Source: Amycolatopsis sp. CA-128772 (GTDB taxonomy: Bacteria; Actinomycetota; Actinomycetes; Mycobacteriales; Pseudonocardiaceae). From it: DNA of 64,000 nt. Each line of letters starts with the position of its first letter. The first letter of the stretch is position 1. Under the pieces are notes generated by a model. That model worked only from the letters and a program-made list of their open reading frames with translations, was not told the origin of the DNA and searched no databases. Of this stretch, positions 46,755 to 57,446 are shown piece after piece. The stretch lies in NCBI RefSeq assembly GCF_002904295.1, contig NZ_PPHG01000097.1, positions 1-64,000 on the forward strand, read 5' to 3'. A program made the position numbers and the translations under genes.

Positions 46755-47626
46755 GGCCGCCACCGGGTCAGGCCGACGGCGAGGAGCACGACCGCCATCC
46801 CGCCGACGACCCGCGGGGTCAGCGGTTCGCCGAGGAAGAGGGCGCCGAGCCCGACGGACACGACGGGCAGCAGGTAGCCGACGGTCGCGGCGGCGGTCGG
46901 GCCTTCGTCCGCGATGAGCCGGTAGTTGAGGTAGAAGGTGATCCCGGTCCCGAAGACGCCGAGGATCGTCACGGCGACGACGGCGGTGAGCGTCAGGTGC
47001 GGCGCCGCGGACGCGACCGGCAAGGCGAGGGCGGTCAACGCGGTGGCGGTCACCAGCTGCGCGGCCGAGAGCGCGAGCGGGGCGCCGTCCGCCGGCAGTT
47101 TCCTGGCCATGTAGGCGAAGGCGATCGCGTAGCTGAGGCCGGCGCCGAGCAGGGCCAGCGCACCGCCGCTCAGCAAACCGGACTGCTGCCAGGGCGCGAA
47201 GATCACCACGATCCCGGCGAAGCCGAGGACCAGCCCGAGCAGCCGAACGGGCGTGAGCCGCCGTTCGGTGCCGAGCGTGACGCCGATCAGCAGCGACCAC
47301 AGCGGGGTGGTGGCGTTCATGACGCCGGCGACGCCGGAGTCGACCGTGCGCTCCCCGATGCTGAACAGCGCGAAGGGCAGGGCGTTGCAGAAGAACGCGG
47401 CGACGACGAGCCGGGCCCAGGTGCCGCGGTCGCGCGGCAGCCGTTGCCGGGCGGCGAAGGCCAGGCCGAGCAGGGTGAGCGCCCCGAGGGCGCAGCGGAC
47501 GAGCGTGAGGTGGACGGGGCTCAGGCCGGTCAGGGCCAGCTTGATCCAGAGGAAACCGGACCCCCAGAGGAGAGCGAGCACCACTATGCGCGCCGAGGCG
47601 CCCCGTCCACCGATCATGCGTTCCAC
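46697..47626 (-). CDS. EamA-family (DMT) transporter
   Basis: 309 residues in two five-helix repeats (LLWGSGFLWIKLALTGLSP; LGAGLSYAIAFAYMARKL), about ten membrane segments, with GEPLTPRVVGGM near the end. Drug/metabolite transporter superfamily, probably exports a small metabolite. GTG 47626 is used; ATG 47617 is an alternative. Convergent with the GGDEF-EAL gene. Confidence 0.9.
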   Translation of the reverse strand: MERMIGGRGASARIVVLALLWGSGFLWIKLALTGLSPVHLTLVRCALGALTLLGLAFAARQRLPRDRGTWARLVVAAFFCNALPFALFSIGERTVDSGVAGVMNATTPLWSLLIGVTLGTERRLTPVRLLGLVLGFAGIVVIFAPWQQSGLLSGGALALLGAGLSYAIAFAYMARKLPADGAPLALSAAQLVTATALTALALPVASAAPHLTLTAVVAVTILGVFGTGITFYLNYRLIADEGPTAAATVGYLLPVVSVGLGALFLGEPLTPRVVGGMAVVLLAVGLTRWRPQVPANCPASSPGGLATPK

Positions 47627-47644
47627 GGTGCCGAAGGTGACCTG

Positions 47645-49783
47645 TCAGGACAAGTGAAACATCTTGGAGCGACCGTTAAGGTTTGCTACAGCGTCCGGCC
47701 GCCAGAGCCGGTCACCGAACAGCGCCAGCGCGGCGGGCAGCAGCACCCCGCGGACGATCGTCGCGTCGAGCAGGACCGCGAACGCCATGCCCAGGCCGAG
47801 CATCTTGTACTCGATCGCGGCGAGGCTCAGGAAGATGCTGAACACGCCGGTCATGATCAGCGCCGCGCTCGTCACCACGCCGGAACTGGTGGCGGTGCCT
47901 TCGACGATCGCCTGCCGGGCCGGCACCCCCGGCCGCCGCCGTTCGCGGATCCGGCTGAGGATGAACACGTGGTAGTCCGTGCTCAGCCCGAACAGGAGCA
48001 CGAACAGGAACATCGGCAGCCAGCCGAGCACCCCGCCGTACGGCGTGAAACCCAGCAGTGGCGCGAGAAAGCCGTCCTGGAACACGAGGGTGAGCACGCC
48101 GTAGGCCGCGCCGGCCGAAAGCAGGTTGAGCAGGATCGACACCACCGGCACCGCGACCGACCGGAACACCCCGAGCAGCAGCACGAAGGCGAACAGCAGG
48201 ATGAACCCCGCCGTCCACGGCGTGCGGGCGAGCACCTGCGCGGTGAAGTCGTGCGCTTCGGCGGTCCGGCCGGCCACCGCGTAACCGAGGCCGTCGACCC
48301 GCCCGGCCGTCCGCGGCAGCAGGGTTTCCCGCAACGCCGTGAGCGTCCTGCTCGCCGTTTCGTCGTTGCCGGTGCCGCCGAGCGGGATCCGGACGACGAG
48401 CGCCTGGTCCACCGGGACGACCACGGCCGGGTGCGGGACTTCCGCGGTCAGCTCGCCGATCACCCGCCGAACCGCGGGCGTGTCGACCGGGCCGCCGCGG
48501 GTGTTCCAGAGGACGACGTGCGCGGGCATCGTCACGCCGGGAAACGCTTCCTGGACGCGCGCGGCCGCGTCGATCACCGGGATGCTGCGCGGCAGGCTCT
48601 CGGTCGGCGCCGGGTCCTGCAGCCGCATTCCCGACGCCGGCAACGTCAGCAGCACGAGCAGCGCGGTGGCGAGGCCGCTCCAGAGCACGGGCCGGCGGGT
48701 GACGACGCCGGCCACGGTGGCCCAGAACCGGGAGCGGGTCCGGCGCCGGCCCAGCCACGGGAGCCGGCCACGGTCGATCCGGGACCCGAGCAGCGAAAGC
48801 GTGGCGGGCAGCACCGTCAGCGCGGCCAGGACGGCCAGGCCGACGACGAGGGCCGTGCTCACCGTCAGGCCGCGCAGGTTGTCGAGTCCGGTGAACAGCA
48901 GGCCGGTCACCGAAAGCACGACGGTCAGACCCGACACGACGATCACGTGCCCGGAGGTCCGGGCGGCGATCCGGATCGACGCCTCGACGCCGTGACCGCG
49001 TTCTTCCCGGACCCGGCGCAGGAAGAACAGCGAGTAGTCGACGCCGACCGCCATGCCGATCAGCAGCGTCATCGCCGAAGTGGCGCTGTTGACCGGGGTC
49101 CAGTTGTCCACAAGGGACAGCAGGCCGAAGGTCGCGAACACGGTGGTGCCCGCGAGCAGGACCGGCACCGCCGCCGCGACCAGCGAACCGAACACGATCA
49201 GCAGGATCAGCACGGTGATCGGGAGCGAGCGCGTTTCCGACCGGCCGATGTCCTCCTTGATGCTCTGGTCCACCGCGCCCGCCACGCTGAGGTCGCCCGC
49301 CTGGGCCAGGCGGACGTCCGGGTGCCGGGCCGAAACCGCCTCGACGGCCGCGGTCGCCGTCGCGAGGTGCGCCCGGATTTCGGTGCCGTCGCCGGTGAGG
49401 CGGAAGGTGACCAGGCCCGAACGCCCGTCGGCGGAGACCTGGGCGGGATCGTCGAGCGGCGAGCGGATGCCGGCCGCCGCGCCCGACGTCGTCAACGTCG
49501 TCACGAGGTCGGTGGTGGCCGCTTGGGACAGGGGCTGGACGAGGACGTTCTCCCAGAACGGTTCGCGGGTGTGCTGGCGGTCGAGGACGGCTTGGCCGGT
49601 CCCGGCGTCGCCGGCCGGGCTCGAGCGCGCGTCGGTGCCGGGGACGAACGTGCCGGCGGCCCAGGCCAGCGCGACGAGCGCGAGCCAGCCGAGGATCGCG
49701 GCGGCGCGGTGCCGCAGCGACCAGTCCGTGAGGCGTTCGACGACCGGCCCCCGCCGGTGAGCCGGGGTGCCTGCAGGCAGCAT
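47645..49783 (-). CDS. MMPL-family RND transporter
   Basis: 712 residues. Two tandem RND halves, each with one N-terminal TM, a periplasmic domain and five further TMs. Proton-relay Asp-Tyr pairs are seen in GVDYSLFFLRRVRE and STDYHVFILSRIRE. Such transporters export lipids or lipophilic compounds. It follows an ArsR regulator and a small membrane protein on the same strand, but a 114-bp gap with two hairpins (49823-49838 and 49858-49885) separates it from them. ATG 49783 follows GGAAGGA. Confidence 0.93.
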   Translation of the reverse strand: MLPAGTPAHRRGPVVERLTDWSLRHRAAAILGWLALVALAWAAGTFVPGTDARSSPAGDAGTGQAVLDRQHTREPFWENVLVQPLSQAATTDLVTTLTTSGAAAGIRSPLDDPAQVSADGRSGLVTFRLTGDGTEIRAHLATATAAVEAVSARHPDVRLAQAGDLSVAGAVDQSIKEDIGRSETRSLPITVLILLIVFGSLVAAAVPVLLAGTTVFATFGLLSLVDNWTPVNSATSAMTLLIGMAVGVDYSLFFLRRVREERGHGVEASIRIAARTSGHVIVVSGLTVVLSVTGLLFTGLDNLRGLTVSTALVVGLAVLAALTVLPATLSLLGSRIDRGRLPWLGRRRTRSRFWATVAGVVTRRPVLWSGLATALLVLLTLPASGMRLQDPAPTESLPRSIPVIDAAARVQEAFPGVTMPAHVVLWNTRGGPVDTPAVRRVIGELTAEVPHPAVVVPVDQALVVRIPLGGTGNDETASRTLTALRETLLPRTAGRVDGLGYAVAGRTAEAHDFTAQVLARTPWTAGFILLFAFVLLLGVFRSVAVPVVSILLNLLSAGAAYGVLTLVFQDGFLAPLLGFTPYGGVLGWLPMFLFVLLFGLSTDYHVFILSRIRERRRPGVPARQAIVEGTATSSGVVTSAALIMTGVFSIFLSLAAIEYKMLGLGMAFAVLLDATIVRGVLLPAALALFGDRLWRPDAVANLNGRSKMFHLS

Positions 49784-49822
49784 GAACTAAGGTCCTTCCG
49801 TGGAGGAGTGATCAGCTGAGAA

Positions 49823-49885
49823 CTCGCCCTCGGGCGAGGTGGTTGCTGCTTCCTCCTGGGCCGCCGAGTTGCCGCTCGGCGGTCC
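49823..49885 (-). other. Two hairpins upstream of the MMPL gene
   Basis: CTCGCCC/GGGCGAG (49823-49838) and CCGCCGAG/CTCGGCGG (49861-49882, extendable to 49858-49885) are perfect or near-perfect inverted repeats in the MMPL leader. They may attenuate read-through from the ArsR operon or end it. Confidence 0.45.
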
Positions 49886-49897
49886 AGGGCCGTCAGG

Positions 49898-50146
49898 TCA
49901 GTCGACCTCCTTGAGCACGTGTTCGATGGACCGCAACCGGTCCTGGACGTCCCGCAGCCGCCGTTCGGTTTCCTCCTGCGTCCGGACGGCGGTTTCGGCC
50001 AGCACGCGGTATTCGTGCTCCCGCGCGAGTTTCGCCTTGGCGCGCCAGGTCGAGGCCAGCTGCACGATGGCGATCGACAGCACGACGGTGATCAGGACGA
50101 AGACCCCGGTCACGCCGATGATCTCCTGCCACTGGTGCCAGTTCAT
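49898..50146 (-). CDS. Small membrane protein with coiled coil
   Basis: 82 residues: one transmembrane helix at about 10-30 (VTGVFVLITVVLSIAIVQLA) and a charged helical tail (EETERRLRDVQDRLRSIEHV) likely to form a coiled coil. ATG overlaps the ArsR-type regulator stop (ATGA). Family not recognised; it could be a membrane partner of the regulator. Confidence 0.75.
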   Translation of the reverse strand: MNWHQWQEIIGVTGVFVLITVVLSIAIVQLASTWRAKAKLAREHEYRVLAETAVRTQEETERRLRDVQDRLRSIEHVLKEVD

Positions 50147-50490
50147 GTGCGTCCCTCCTCGCCGTCCGCGTTCCCGCGGACGGAGTCCGGTGTGGTCAGC
50201 GTCGGCACGGCGGCCGCGATCGCCTCCGGCGTCAGCACGACGGAGAACGGGGTGAGTTCGTAGAACCGCAGCGTCTTGCCGTCCGCGCCGGTCTCGAAGC
50301 TGGCGGTGACCAGCCCGGCGGCTTCCAGCTTGCGCAGGTGGACCTGCAGCAGGGCGCGGCTGATCCGCAGTTCCCGGGCCAGCTCGCTGACGTAGGTCCG
50401 TTCGGCGCGCAGGGCCGCGATGATCCGCAGCCGGTGCGGGTTGCCGAGGGCGCCCAGCTGCCGCAGGAGCTCGTCCCCCGTGGTCCACAT
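50143..50490 (-). CDS. ArsR-like winged-helix regulator
   Basis: 115 residues. LGNPHRLRIIAALRAERTYV then SELARELRISRALLQVHLRK form the winged helix, with a beta wing VTASFETGADGKTLRFYELT. No metal-binding Cys cluster, so it senses something other than metal, perhaps with the small membrane protein it is coupled to. First gene of the ArsR / small TM / MMPL group. Confidence 0.88.
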   Translation of the reverse strand: MWTTGDELLRQLGALGNPHRLRIIAALRAERTYVSELARELRISRALLQVHLRKLEAAGLVTASFETGADGKTLRFYELTPFSVVLTPEAIAAAVPTLTTPDSVRGNADGEEGRT

Positions 50491-50583
50491 GCCAACAAAA
50501 GTTAGCAGGTGGTGGACGGTGGGGCTATCGGGGTGATCCCTGAGGTCGTGCCGGACGGCCGGACAGCGGCGTCCGGGCGGCGT

Positions 50584-51303
50584 TCAGCGCAGGGCTTTGG
50601 TGCGCCGCGTGATCGCCGACGGGTCGAGGTTCGCGCGGGTGCCGGCGTCGTGGCCGTCGAGGTAACCGCTGCCGGACAGCCGCCGGGGCGCCGCTGCGCG
50701 CAGGTCGCCGTACTCCGAATCGAACGCGTGCTGGACCATCTGGGCCCGGTCGCGGACCACCAGCTCCGCCGATCGGGCGCCCGGTGCGGCCGTGCGGACC
50801 GCTTCCTGCTCGGCGTGGGTGAGCCGCTCGTGAACCGCGCGGGCGAACCCGTGCAGCCACGTTCGCCGGTACGCCGCCAGGGACTCGCCCGGGAAGAAGC
50901 CGCCCGGGCGGACGCGGGTCAGCTGGGTGCTCGCCTGCAGCAGCAGGCTCGTGAACAGCAGCTCCACCCGGCCGAGGTCGGAGCGGTAGCCGAACACCGT
51001 GACGCTCTCGACCTTCTGGCCGCGCCGGTGCAGCAGCGTCCGGCAGCGCAGCGGGTACGCCACCGACGTCAGCAGGCTCGCCTTGTCGCGGCTGTACGGG
51101 TCGTTCATCGGGACTGTCAGGGTGCCGATCGCGTCGGCGCTCGCGCCGGACGCGGCGAGCATGGCCTGGTCGATGCCGTACCGCGCGACGAGTTCGGCGG
51201 CCTTCTGGTTGTACGCCTCGGCTTCCGCCTCGGTGACCGCCGGGTCTTCGGCCTTCGCCAGCAGCTTGCGGATGCGCTCGAGCTGCGGGTCTGACTCGGT
51301 CAT
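50584..51303 (-). CDS. DUF2786-domain protein
   Basis: 239 residues. IRKLLAKAEDPAVTEAEAEA then YNQKAAELVARYGID is the DUF2786 N-terminal signature, followed by a domain with TSLLLQASTQL and an Arg-rich C-terminus. Function unknown; family members are often linked with phage or nucleic-acid metabolism, which I cannot show here. ATG 51303 is divergent from the GNAT pseudogene. Confidence 0.82.
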   Translation of the reverse strand: MTESDPQLERIRKLLAKAEDPAVTEAEAEAYNQKAAELVARYGIDQAMLAASGASADAIGTLTVPMNDPYSRDKASLLTSVAYPLRCRTLLHRRGQKVESVTVFGYRSDLGRVELLFTSLLLQASTQLTRVRPGGFFPGESLAAYRRTWLHGFARAVHERLTHAEQEAVRTAAPGARSAELVVRDRAQMVQHAFDSEYGDLRAAAPRRLSGSGYLDGHDAGTRANLDPSAITRRTKALR

Positions 51304-51324
51304 GCGAAGAGGGTATTCGACCAC

Positions 51325-52106
51325 GTGTTCGGACGCGTGGACCGGGTCGGCGTGTCGGGGACCTGGAGACTGGCCGGACGGCTGACGAGGCCGCTGCCCG
51401 GGATGGGGGCAGCGGCGCAGTGGGTGGCCCGCCGCGGCAACGAGCTCGTCGGGTTCGCCGAGGTGCACTTCCCCGAAGCCGAAAACCGCGGGATCGGGCC
51501 GGCCGGCGTCGTCGTGCACCCGGCCGCGCGGCGCTCGGGGATCGGCACCGCGCTGCTGCACGCGGTGCTGCCCGGACTGCGGGCGCGGGATCGCCGGAGC
51601 GTCGAAGGCCGGCAGGTCGTCGCGGGGTCCGCCGGGGAGCCGTGGGCCGAGGCGCTCGGCTTCCGGCCGGTGCGGACGATCGTGCGGCAGGCGTTGGTCG
51701 GTGGCCGGAGTGGACGCCCGCGCGGGTGCGCGCGGCCGAAGCCGAAGCTCGGTCGCAGGGCCTCGAACAGCGGATCGTCGCCGCGGTTCACCAGGCGACC
51801 GGGGAGGTCGCCGGGTTCACCGAGGTGTGCGTGCACCCGCGCCGGCCGGGCTGGGGCTACCCGCGGGACACCGCGGTGCTCACCGGGCACCGCGGGCACG
51901 GTCTGGGGCGCTGCGTCAAGGCGCACATGATCCGCTGGCTGGTCGCCGAGCGGCCCGGGCTCCGGCGGATCAGCACCACGACCGGGGCGGAGAACACGCA
52001 CATGATCCGGGTCAACCGCGAGCTCGGCCTCCGCTCGCTGCCGGCCATGATCGCCGTCCGGCAGGACCTCGACGCGCTCCTCAGCCCAGGTACGCGTCGA
52101 GCGTGA
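51325..52106 (+). pseudogene. Frameshifted tandem GNAT acetyltransferase
   Basis: Residues in one frame from 51325 give a GNAT domain (AEVHFPEAENRGIGPAGVVV, RRSGIGTALLHAVLPGL) up to about 51700. A second GNAT-like domain continues in another frame to 52106 (EWTPARVRAAEAEARSQ, GHGLGRCVKAHMIRWLVAER). The switch lies near 51690-51720 and the usual linker between tandem GNAT domains is short or missing, so a frameshift or deletion is likely. The GTG at 51325 is a weak start. Its 3' end overlaps the convergent TetR gene. Confidence 0.6.
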
Positions 52107-52638
52107 CGGCCAGCGCCGCTTCGGGGGACGGCGCGAAGCTCGCGCCCGCGAGGCCGCCCCACAGCCACAGCTGGGCGAGGCCGTGCAGCGCCGCCCACAG
52201 GGACGCGGCGACCAGCCGCAGGTCGGAGCCGGACCGCGCGAGCGGGGTCGGCACCGCCGCCACCAGCACGGCGAAGGTGTCGAACACCGCGCTCGCCGCC
52301 GCCGAGAGCGCCGGGTCGTCCGCGTCGACCAGGTCGCGGCGGAACATCAGCTCGAACATCGCCGGGTGGGTCAGCGCGAAGTCGAGGTAGCTGTGGCAGG
52401 CCGCGGTGAGCCGCTCCCGCGATGAGGTGTCCGGCAGCGTTTCCCGGCGGGCGAGCAGGTCGGCGTACCCGCGGGTCGCGACGGCGGACAGCAGTTCGGC
52501 GCGGCCGGAGAAGTGCCGCAGCGGCGCACCGTGCGAAACCCCGGCGGCCTTCGCGATCCCGCGCAGCGTCACCGCGCCGACGCCCTCCTCGGCCAGCAGC
52601 TCGGACGCGGTGTCGATCAGACGTTGCCGGGTGCCCAC
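52081..52638 (-). CDS. TetR-family regulator
   Basis: 185 residues. N-terminal HTH VTLRGIAKAAGVSHGAPLRH then a TetR ligand-binding helical domain ending TLDAYLG. GTG 52638 overlaps the SGNH hydrolase end by 22 bp, so the two are co-transcribed. The paired palindromes at 53443-53457 and 53467-53481, upstream of that operon and of the FMN-reductase gene, are its likely operators. Confidence 0.9.
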   Translation of the reverse strand: MGTRQRLIDTASELLAEEGVGAVTLRGIAKAAGVSHGAPLRHFSGRAELLSAVATRGYADLLARRETLPDTSSRERLTAACHSYLDFALTHPAMFELMFRRDLVDADDPALSAAASAVFDTFAVLVAAVPTPLARSGSDLRLVAASLWAALHGLAQLWLWGGLAGASFAPSPEAALAVTLDAYLG

Positions 52639-53414
52639 GCCTCGTCCAGGGTCATCGGGAGCAGGTCCGGGCGCTTCGGCAGGAAGCCGTCGCCGGGCTG
52701 GCGGCCGGCCAGCCGGTTGCGCGTGCGCGTCACGGCGACCGGGAGGACCTCCCGGAGCAGCCACTGCAAATCGGCGCGCCGGCTGCCGGGGGCTTCGGCG
52801 CCGGGCAGCGGGGCGAGCCAGGCGGGGTCGTGGGCGAGGCCGAGCCGGGCGAGGACGTACGCGGCGAGCCGGCGGTGGCCGTGCCCGGACAGGTGGAGCC
52901 GGTCGGCGCCGAAGTACCGCGAATCGGTGACGGCCGGGTCCGGCCACAGGTCGATGAGCTGGGCGCCGTAGCTGACGGCGGCCTCGCGGATGGCTTCGTT
53001 GAGCGCGACGATCCGCGGCCGCATCCGGCTGCCCAGCGGCATCCGGCGGGAGACGTCGCTGAGCGTGAAGGTGACGACGACCGGCGCGATCTCGGTGCAG
53101 GCACGGATGGCGGCGTCGACCCGGCGGGCGACGGTCCGGGCGTCCCAGCCCCGGCTCATGACGTCGTTGCCGCCGCCGAAGAGGGCGACGAGGTCGGGCT
53201 CGAGGCGGGCGGCGGCGGGCACCTGCTCGGGCACGATCTGGTCGAGCCGCCGTCCGCGGACGGCGAGGTTGGCGTAGCGGAAGCCGGGTTCGTCCTCCGC
53301 CAGGCGGGCGGCGACGAAGTCGGCCCACCCGCGGTAGCTGTGGCTCCCGGGGTACGGGTCGTCGAGGCCCTCGGCGCAGCTGTCGCCGAGGACGACGAAA
53401 CGGTGGTAGCTCAT
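52617..53414 (-). CDS. SGNH/GDSL hydrolase
   Basis: 265 residues. Block I VVLGDSCAEG with the catalytic Ser, block III GGGNDVM, block V DRLHLSGHGHRRL with Asp and His. No signal peptide, so a cytoplasmic esterase. Co-transcribed with a TetR regulator and divergent from an FMN-reductase fusion, so perhaps part of a detoxification response. Confidence 0.92.
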   Translation of the reverse strand: MSYHRFVVLGDSCAEGLDDPYPGSHSYRGWADFVAARLAEDEPGFRYANLAVRGRRLDQIVPEQVPAAARLEPDLVALFGGGNDVMSRGWDARTVARRVDAAIRACTEIAPVVVTFTLSDVSRRMPLGSRMRPRIVALNEAIREAAVSYGAQLIDLWPDPAVTDSRYFGADRLHLSGHGHRRLAAYVLARLGLAHDPAWLAPLPGAEAPGSRRADLQWLLREVLPVAVTRTRNRLAGRQPGDGFLPKRPDLLPMTLDEAWAPGNV

Positions 53415-53442
53415 CCGGTCTCCGTAACCCCTGGTTCACCTT

Positions 53443-53481
53443 GTGGACACTGTCTATCAAAGTTGTGTAGACGCTGTCTAC
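53443..53481. promoter_or_regulatory. Paired 15-bp TetR-type operators
   Basis: GTAGACGCTGTCTAC (53467-53481) is a perfect palindrome with a 3-base centre, and GTGGACACTGTCTAT (53443-53457) is a close copy 24 bp upstream. They lie in the 138-bp divergent gap between the SGNH-TetR operon and the FMN-reductase fusion gene, so one regulator could control both. Confidence 0.6.
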
Positions 53482-53552
53482 TTCGGCCACCTGACATTTC
53501 CGCGGCCTGCTTCGTCGTACTCGCGGAACCGACGGAACAGGGGAGAACGAAG

Positions 53553-54527
53553 ATGAAGATCGGCATCGTGCTCGGCAGCACCCGGCCCGGCCGGCTGGGT
53601 GACCAGGTGGCCCGCTGGGTCCACGACCGGGCCGCTCGGCGGGGTGACGCCGAGTTCGCGCTCATCGACCTGCGCGACCACCCGCTGCCGCACCTCGAGG
53701 CGCCGCCCGGTTTCTCCGGGCAGTACCGGGACGAGCGCACCCGCGCCTGGGCGGCGACCGTCGCCGCCTGCGACGGGTTCGTCTTCGTCACGCCCGAGTA
53801 CAACCACTCCGTGCCCGGGGTGCTCAAGAACGCACTGGACCACGTGCACGTCGAGTGGAACACCAAGGCGGCCGGGTTCGTCTCCTACGGCGGCGTCGGC
53901 GGGGCCCGCTCGGTCGAGCAGCTGCGGCTGGTCTGCGGGGCCCTGCAGCTGGCCGACGTCGCCCCGCAGGTGACGCTGCCGCTGGCGACCGAATTCGCGG
54001 ACCGCGCCGTGTTCGAGCCGGGCGAGCACCAGCTGCCCGCGCTGGACCTGCTGCTCGACCACGTCGTCGCCTGGAGCACCGCGCTGGCGACGCTGCGGCG
54101 CGGGGACGCCGAGGCCGCGATCCGGCAGCGGCTCGACGCGATCGTCGGCGGCCTCCGCAGCAAGGACCTCGAGGCGCTGCGGCGCCTCTACGCCCCGGAC
54201 GTCGTGTCCTTCGACGTCGAACCGCCGCTGCAGCACGTGGGCGTCGACGCGAAGCTGGCGAACTGGGCGAAGGTGTTCACCTTCTTCGAGAAGGTGGACT
54301 ACGAGCTGCGCGACCTGGTCATCGCGGTCAGCGGGGACCTCGCCGTCGGGCACGGCTTCGGGCGGGTCAGCGGCACCCTGAAGAACGGCGTCGTGGCGGA
54401 CGGCATGTGGGTCCGGGCCACCTTCGTCTTCCGGCACACCGGCGACGGCTGGGTGATCGTCCACGACCAGGCGTCCGTGCCGTTCGACATGGCGACCGGC
54501 CGGGGGATGACCGAGCTGGAGCCCTGA
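53553..54527 (+). CDS. NADPH-dependent FMN reductase fused to a SnoaL/NTF2-like domain
   Basis: 324 residues. Residues 1-180 are a flavodoxin-like FMN reductase (IGIVLGSTRPGRLGDQVARW, FVTPEYNHSVPGVLKNALDH). Residues about 190-322 are an NTF2/SnoaL-like cone (AIVGGLRSKDLEALRRLYAP, ending VIVHDQASVPF). Probably reduces FMN or quinones, with the second domain binding a ligand. ATG 53553 follows GGGGAGAACG. Divergent from the SGNH-TetR operon, sharing the operator pair. Confidence 0.88.
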   Translation: MKIGIVLGSTRPGRLGDQVARWVHDRAARRGDAEFALIDLRDHPLPHLEAPPGFSGQYRDERTRAWAATVAACDGFVFVTPEYNHSVPGVLKNALDHVHVEWNTKAAGFVSYGGVGGARSVEQLRLVCGALQLADVAPQVTLPLATEFADRAVFEPGEHQLPALDLLLDHVVAWSTALATLRRGDAEAAIRQRLDAIVGGLRSKDLEALRRLYAPDVVSFDVEPPLQHVGVDAKLANWAKVFTFFEKVDYELRDLVIAVSGDLAVGHGFGRVSGTLKNGVVADGMWVRATFVFRHTGDGWVIVHDQASVPFDMATGRGMTELEP

Positions 54528-54530
54528 GGC

Positions 54531-55823
54531 TCAGGCGAGCCGGGCGCGGTGGGCCGTCACGGCGGCCCGCCGCGGGTCGGCCGGCGGGAGCGTCCGCAGC
54601 AGCGCGTCGAGCACCGCGAAGTCGTCGACGCCGCAGGCCGTTTCCCAGAACGACCACAGCACGGCCGGGTCGCCGCTGTTCAGCGCCACCTGGCGGACCT
54701 GCGCCGTCAGCGTCTCCCGCTCCTCGCGGATCGCCGGCGCTTCGGACTCCGGCAGCAGGGGCCCGCGGAAGACGCGCAGGACGTCGGCCGCGGCACCGGA
54801 CCGCAACGCCGTGCGGGCCACGAGGAAGTCGGCGTCGACGTCGGCGGCCAGGCGGTACGGGCGGGTCTGCACCACCGACGCGCCCAGTTGCGACCGCAGT
54901 CGGTGGATCTCCGCGCGGACCGTCACCGGGTTGCCTGTCTCGCCGTAGAGCTGCAGGGCCAGCCGTTCCGCCGAGAGGCCCTTGGGGTGCAGGGCCAGCA
55001 GCGTCAGGATCTCCGCGTGGCGCAACGTCAACGGGACCTCGCGACCGTCCACAGTGGTCGAATGGGCGCCGTCGGCCAGGTACTCCAGGTGCAGCCGGGC
55101 CCGGTGCGCCCCGGTGGCCGGCGGCAACCGCAGCAGGTAACCCTCGGTCAGCGGCTCGGCCGTGGCGAGCCGGCCGTCGGGCAGGGCGATCGTCCCGCCG
55201 CCGCGCCGGACGTCCACTGTGGACGGCAGGGTGCACGCCTGGGCCGCGAGCACCCGCCCGGCCGCCGACAGCAGCGCGCCCGGCCGGCCGCGCAGGGCCT
55301 CCAGGTGCGGCATGTTGACCCGCCGCAGCCGCTCGTCGCGGACTGCCAGCTGGGCGCGCAGCTGCCCCTCCGCGAGCTGCGCCGTGGCCGTGACCAGGGA
55401 AATCATCGCCGGGTGGACCGTGCGCAGCGGCCCGCTGACGTCGATCGAGCCCAGCAGCGCGCCGGTCTCGGGGTCGCGGACCGGCGCCGCCGCGCACGTC
55501 CACGTGTGGTAGCGGCGGACCAGGTGCTCGGCGTCGTCGGCGATGCTCACCAGCATCTGGCGCAGCACCGGCAGCACCGGCGCCAGCGGGTGGGCCTCGC
55601 GCAGCGCGGCCAGCACGTCGGTGTCGTGGACGAACGGCGCTTCGCCGTCGTCCGGGTCGACGTGCGCGGCCAGCGAGCGGCCCCAGGACGCGGAAACCAC
55701 GGAGCGTGGCGAACGCGGGCCCGGCACCCCGGCCAGCACCGCCTCGCGGACGTGTTCCAGCAGCCGCGCGTACGACTCGGCGTCGCGCAGCAGCTCCGGT
55801 TCGGGCGCCTCTGCCACGTTCAC
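54531..55823 (-). CDS. GAF-domain transcriptional regulator with C-terminal wHTH-like region
   Basis: 430 residues. The N-terminal half is GAF-like ([20 protein letters not shown] then [14 protein letters not shown]), as in AcoR-type regulators but with no sigma-54 AAA domain. The second half has [20 protein letters not shown] and [20 protein letters not shown], a winged-HTH pattern. Divergent from an aldehyde dehydrogenase it likely controls. GTG 55823 is used; a longer reading to 55865 is possible. Confidence 0.82.
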   Translation of the reverse strand: MNVAEAPEPELLRDAESYARLLEHVREAVLAGVPGPRSPRSVVSASWGRSLAAHVDPDDGEAPFVHDTDVLAALREAHPLAPVLPVLRQMLVSIADDAEHLVRRYHTWTCAAAPVRDPETGALLGSIDVSGPLRTVHPAMISLVTATAQLAEGQLRAQLAVRDERLRRVNMPHLEALRGRPGALLSAAGRVLAAQACTLPSTVDVRRGGGTIALPDGRLATAEPLTEGYLLRLPPATGAHRARLHLEYLADGAHSTTVDGREVPLTLRHAEILTLLALHPKGLSAERLALQLYGETGNPVTVRAEIHRLRSQLGASVVQTRPYRLAADVDADFLVARTALRSGAAADVLRVFRGPLLPESEAPAIREERETLTAQVRQVALNSGDPAVLWSFWETACGVDDFAVLDALLRTLPPADPRRAAVTAHRARLA

Positions 55824-55850
55824 CAGCGTAGAGAGCGTGCTCACCGCGGT

Positions 55851-55871
55851 GCAACGCGCGTGCAACGTTGC
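55851..55871. promoter_or_regulatory. Candidate operator between GAF regulator and aldehyde dehydrogenase
   Basis: GCAACGTTGC (55862-55871) is a perfect palindrome, and a further GCAACG copy lies just upstream at 55851-55856. The divergent gap is about 100 bp, so one regulator site could serve both promoters. Confidence 0.4.
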
Positions 55872-55922
55872 CGGACCTACCTTCGCGGCACTCCGTCACT
55901 CCGAGCAACGAGGCAGGGAACG

Positions 55923-57446
<1,524 letters not shown>

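Noticed and set aside
49106-49114. DnaA box TTGTCCACA inside the MMPL gene
   Set aside because: Single copy within coding sequence, likely chance.
43806-49819. Two frames of more than 1100 codons across the GGDEF-EAL and MMPL region
   Set aside because: Low-complexity Arg/Asp/His-rich products spanning several real genes on the other strand.
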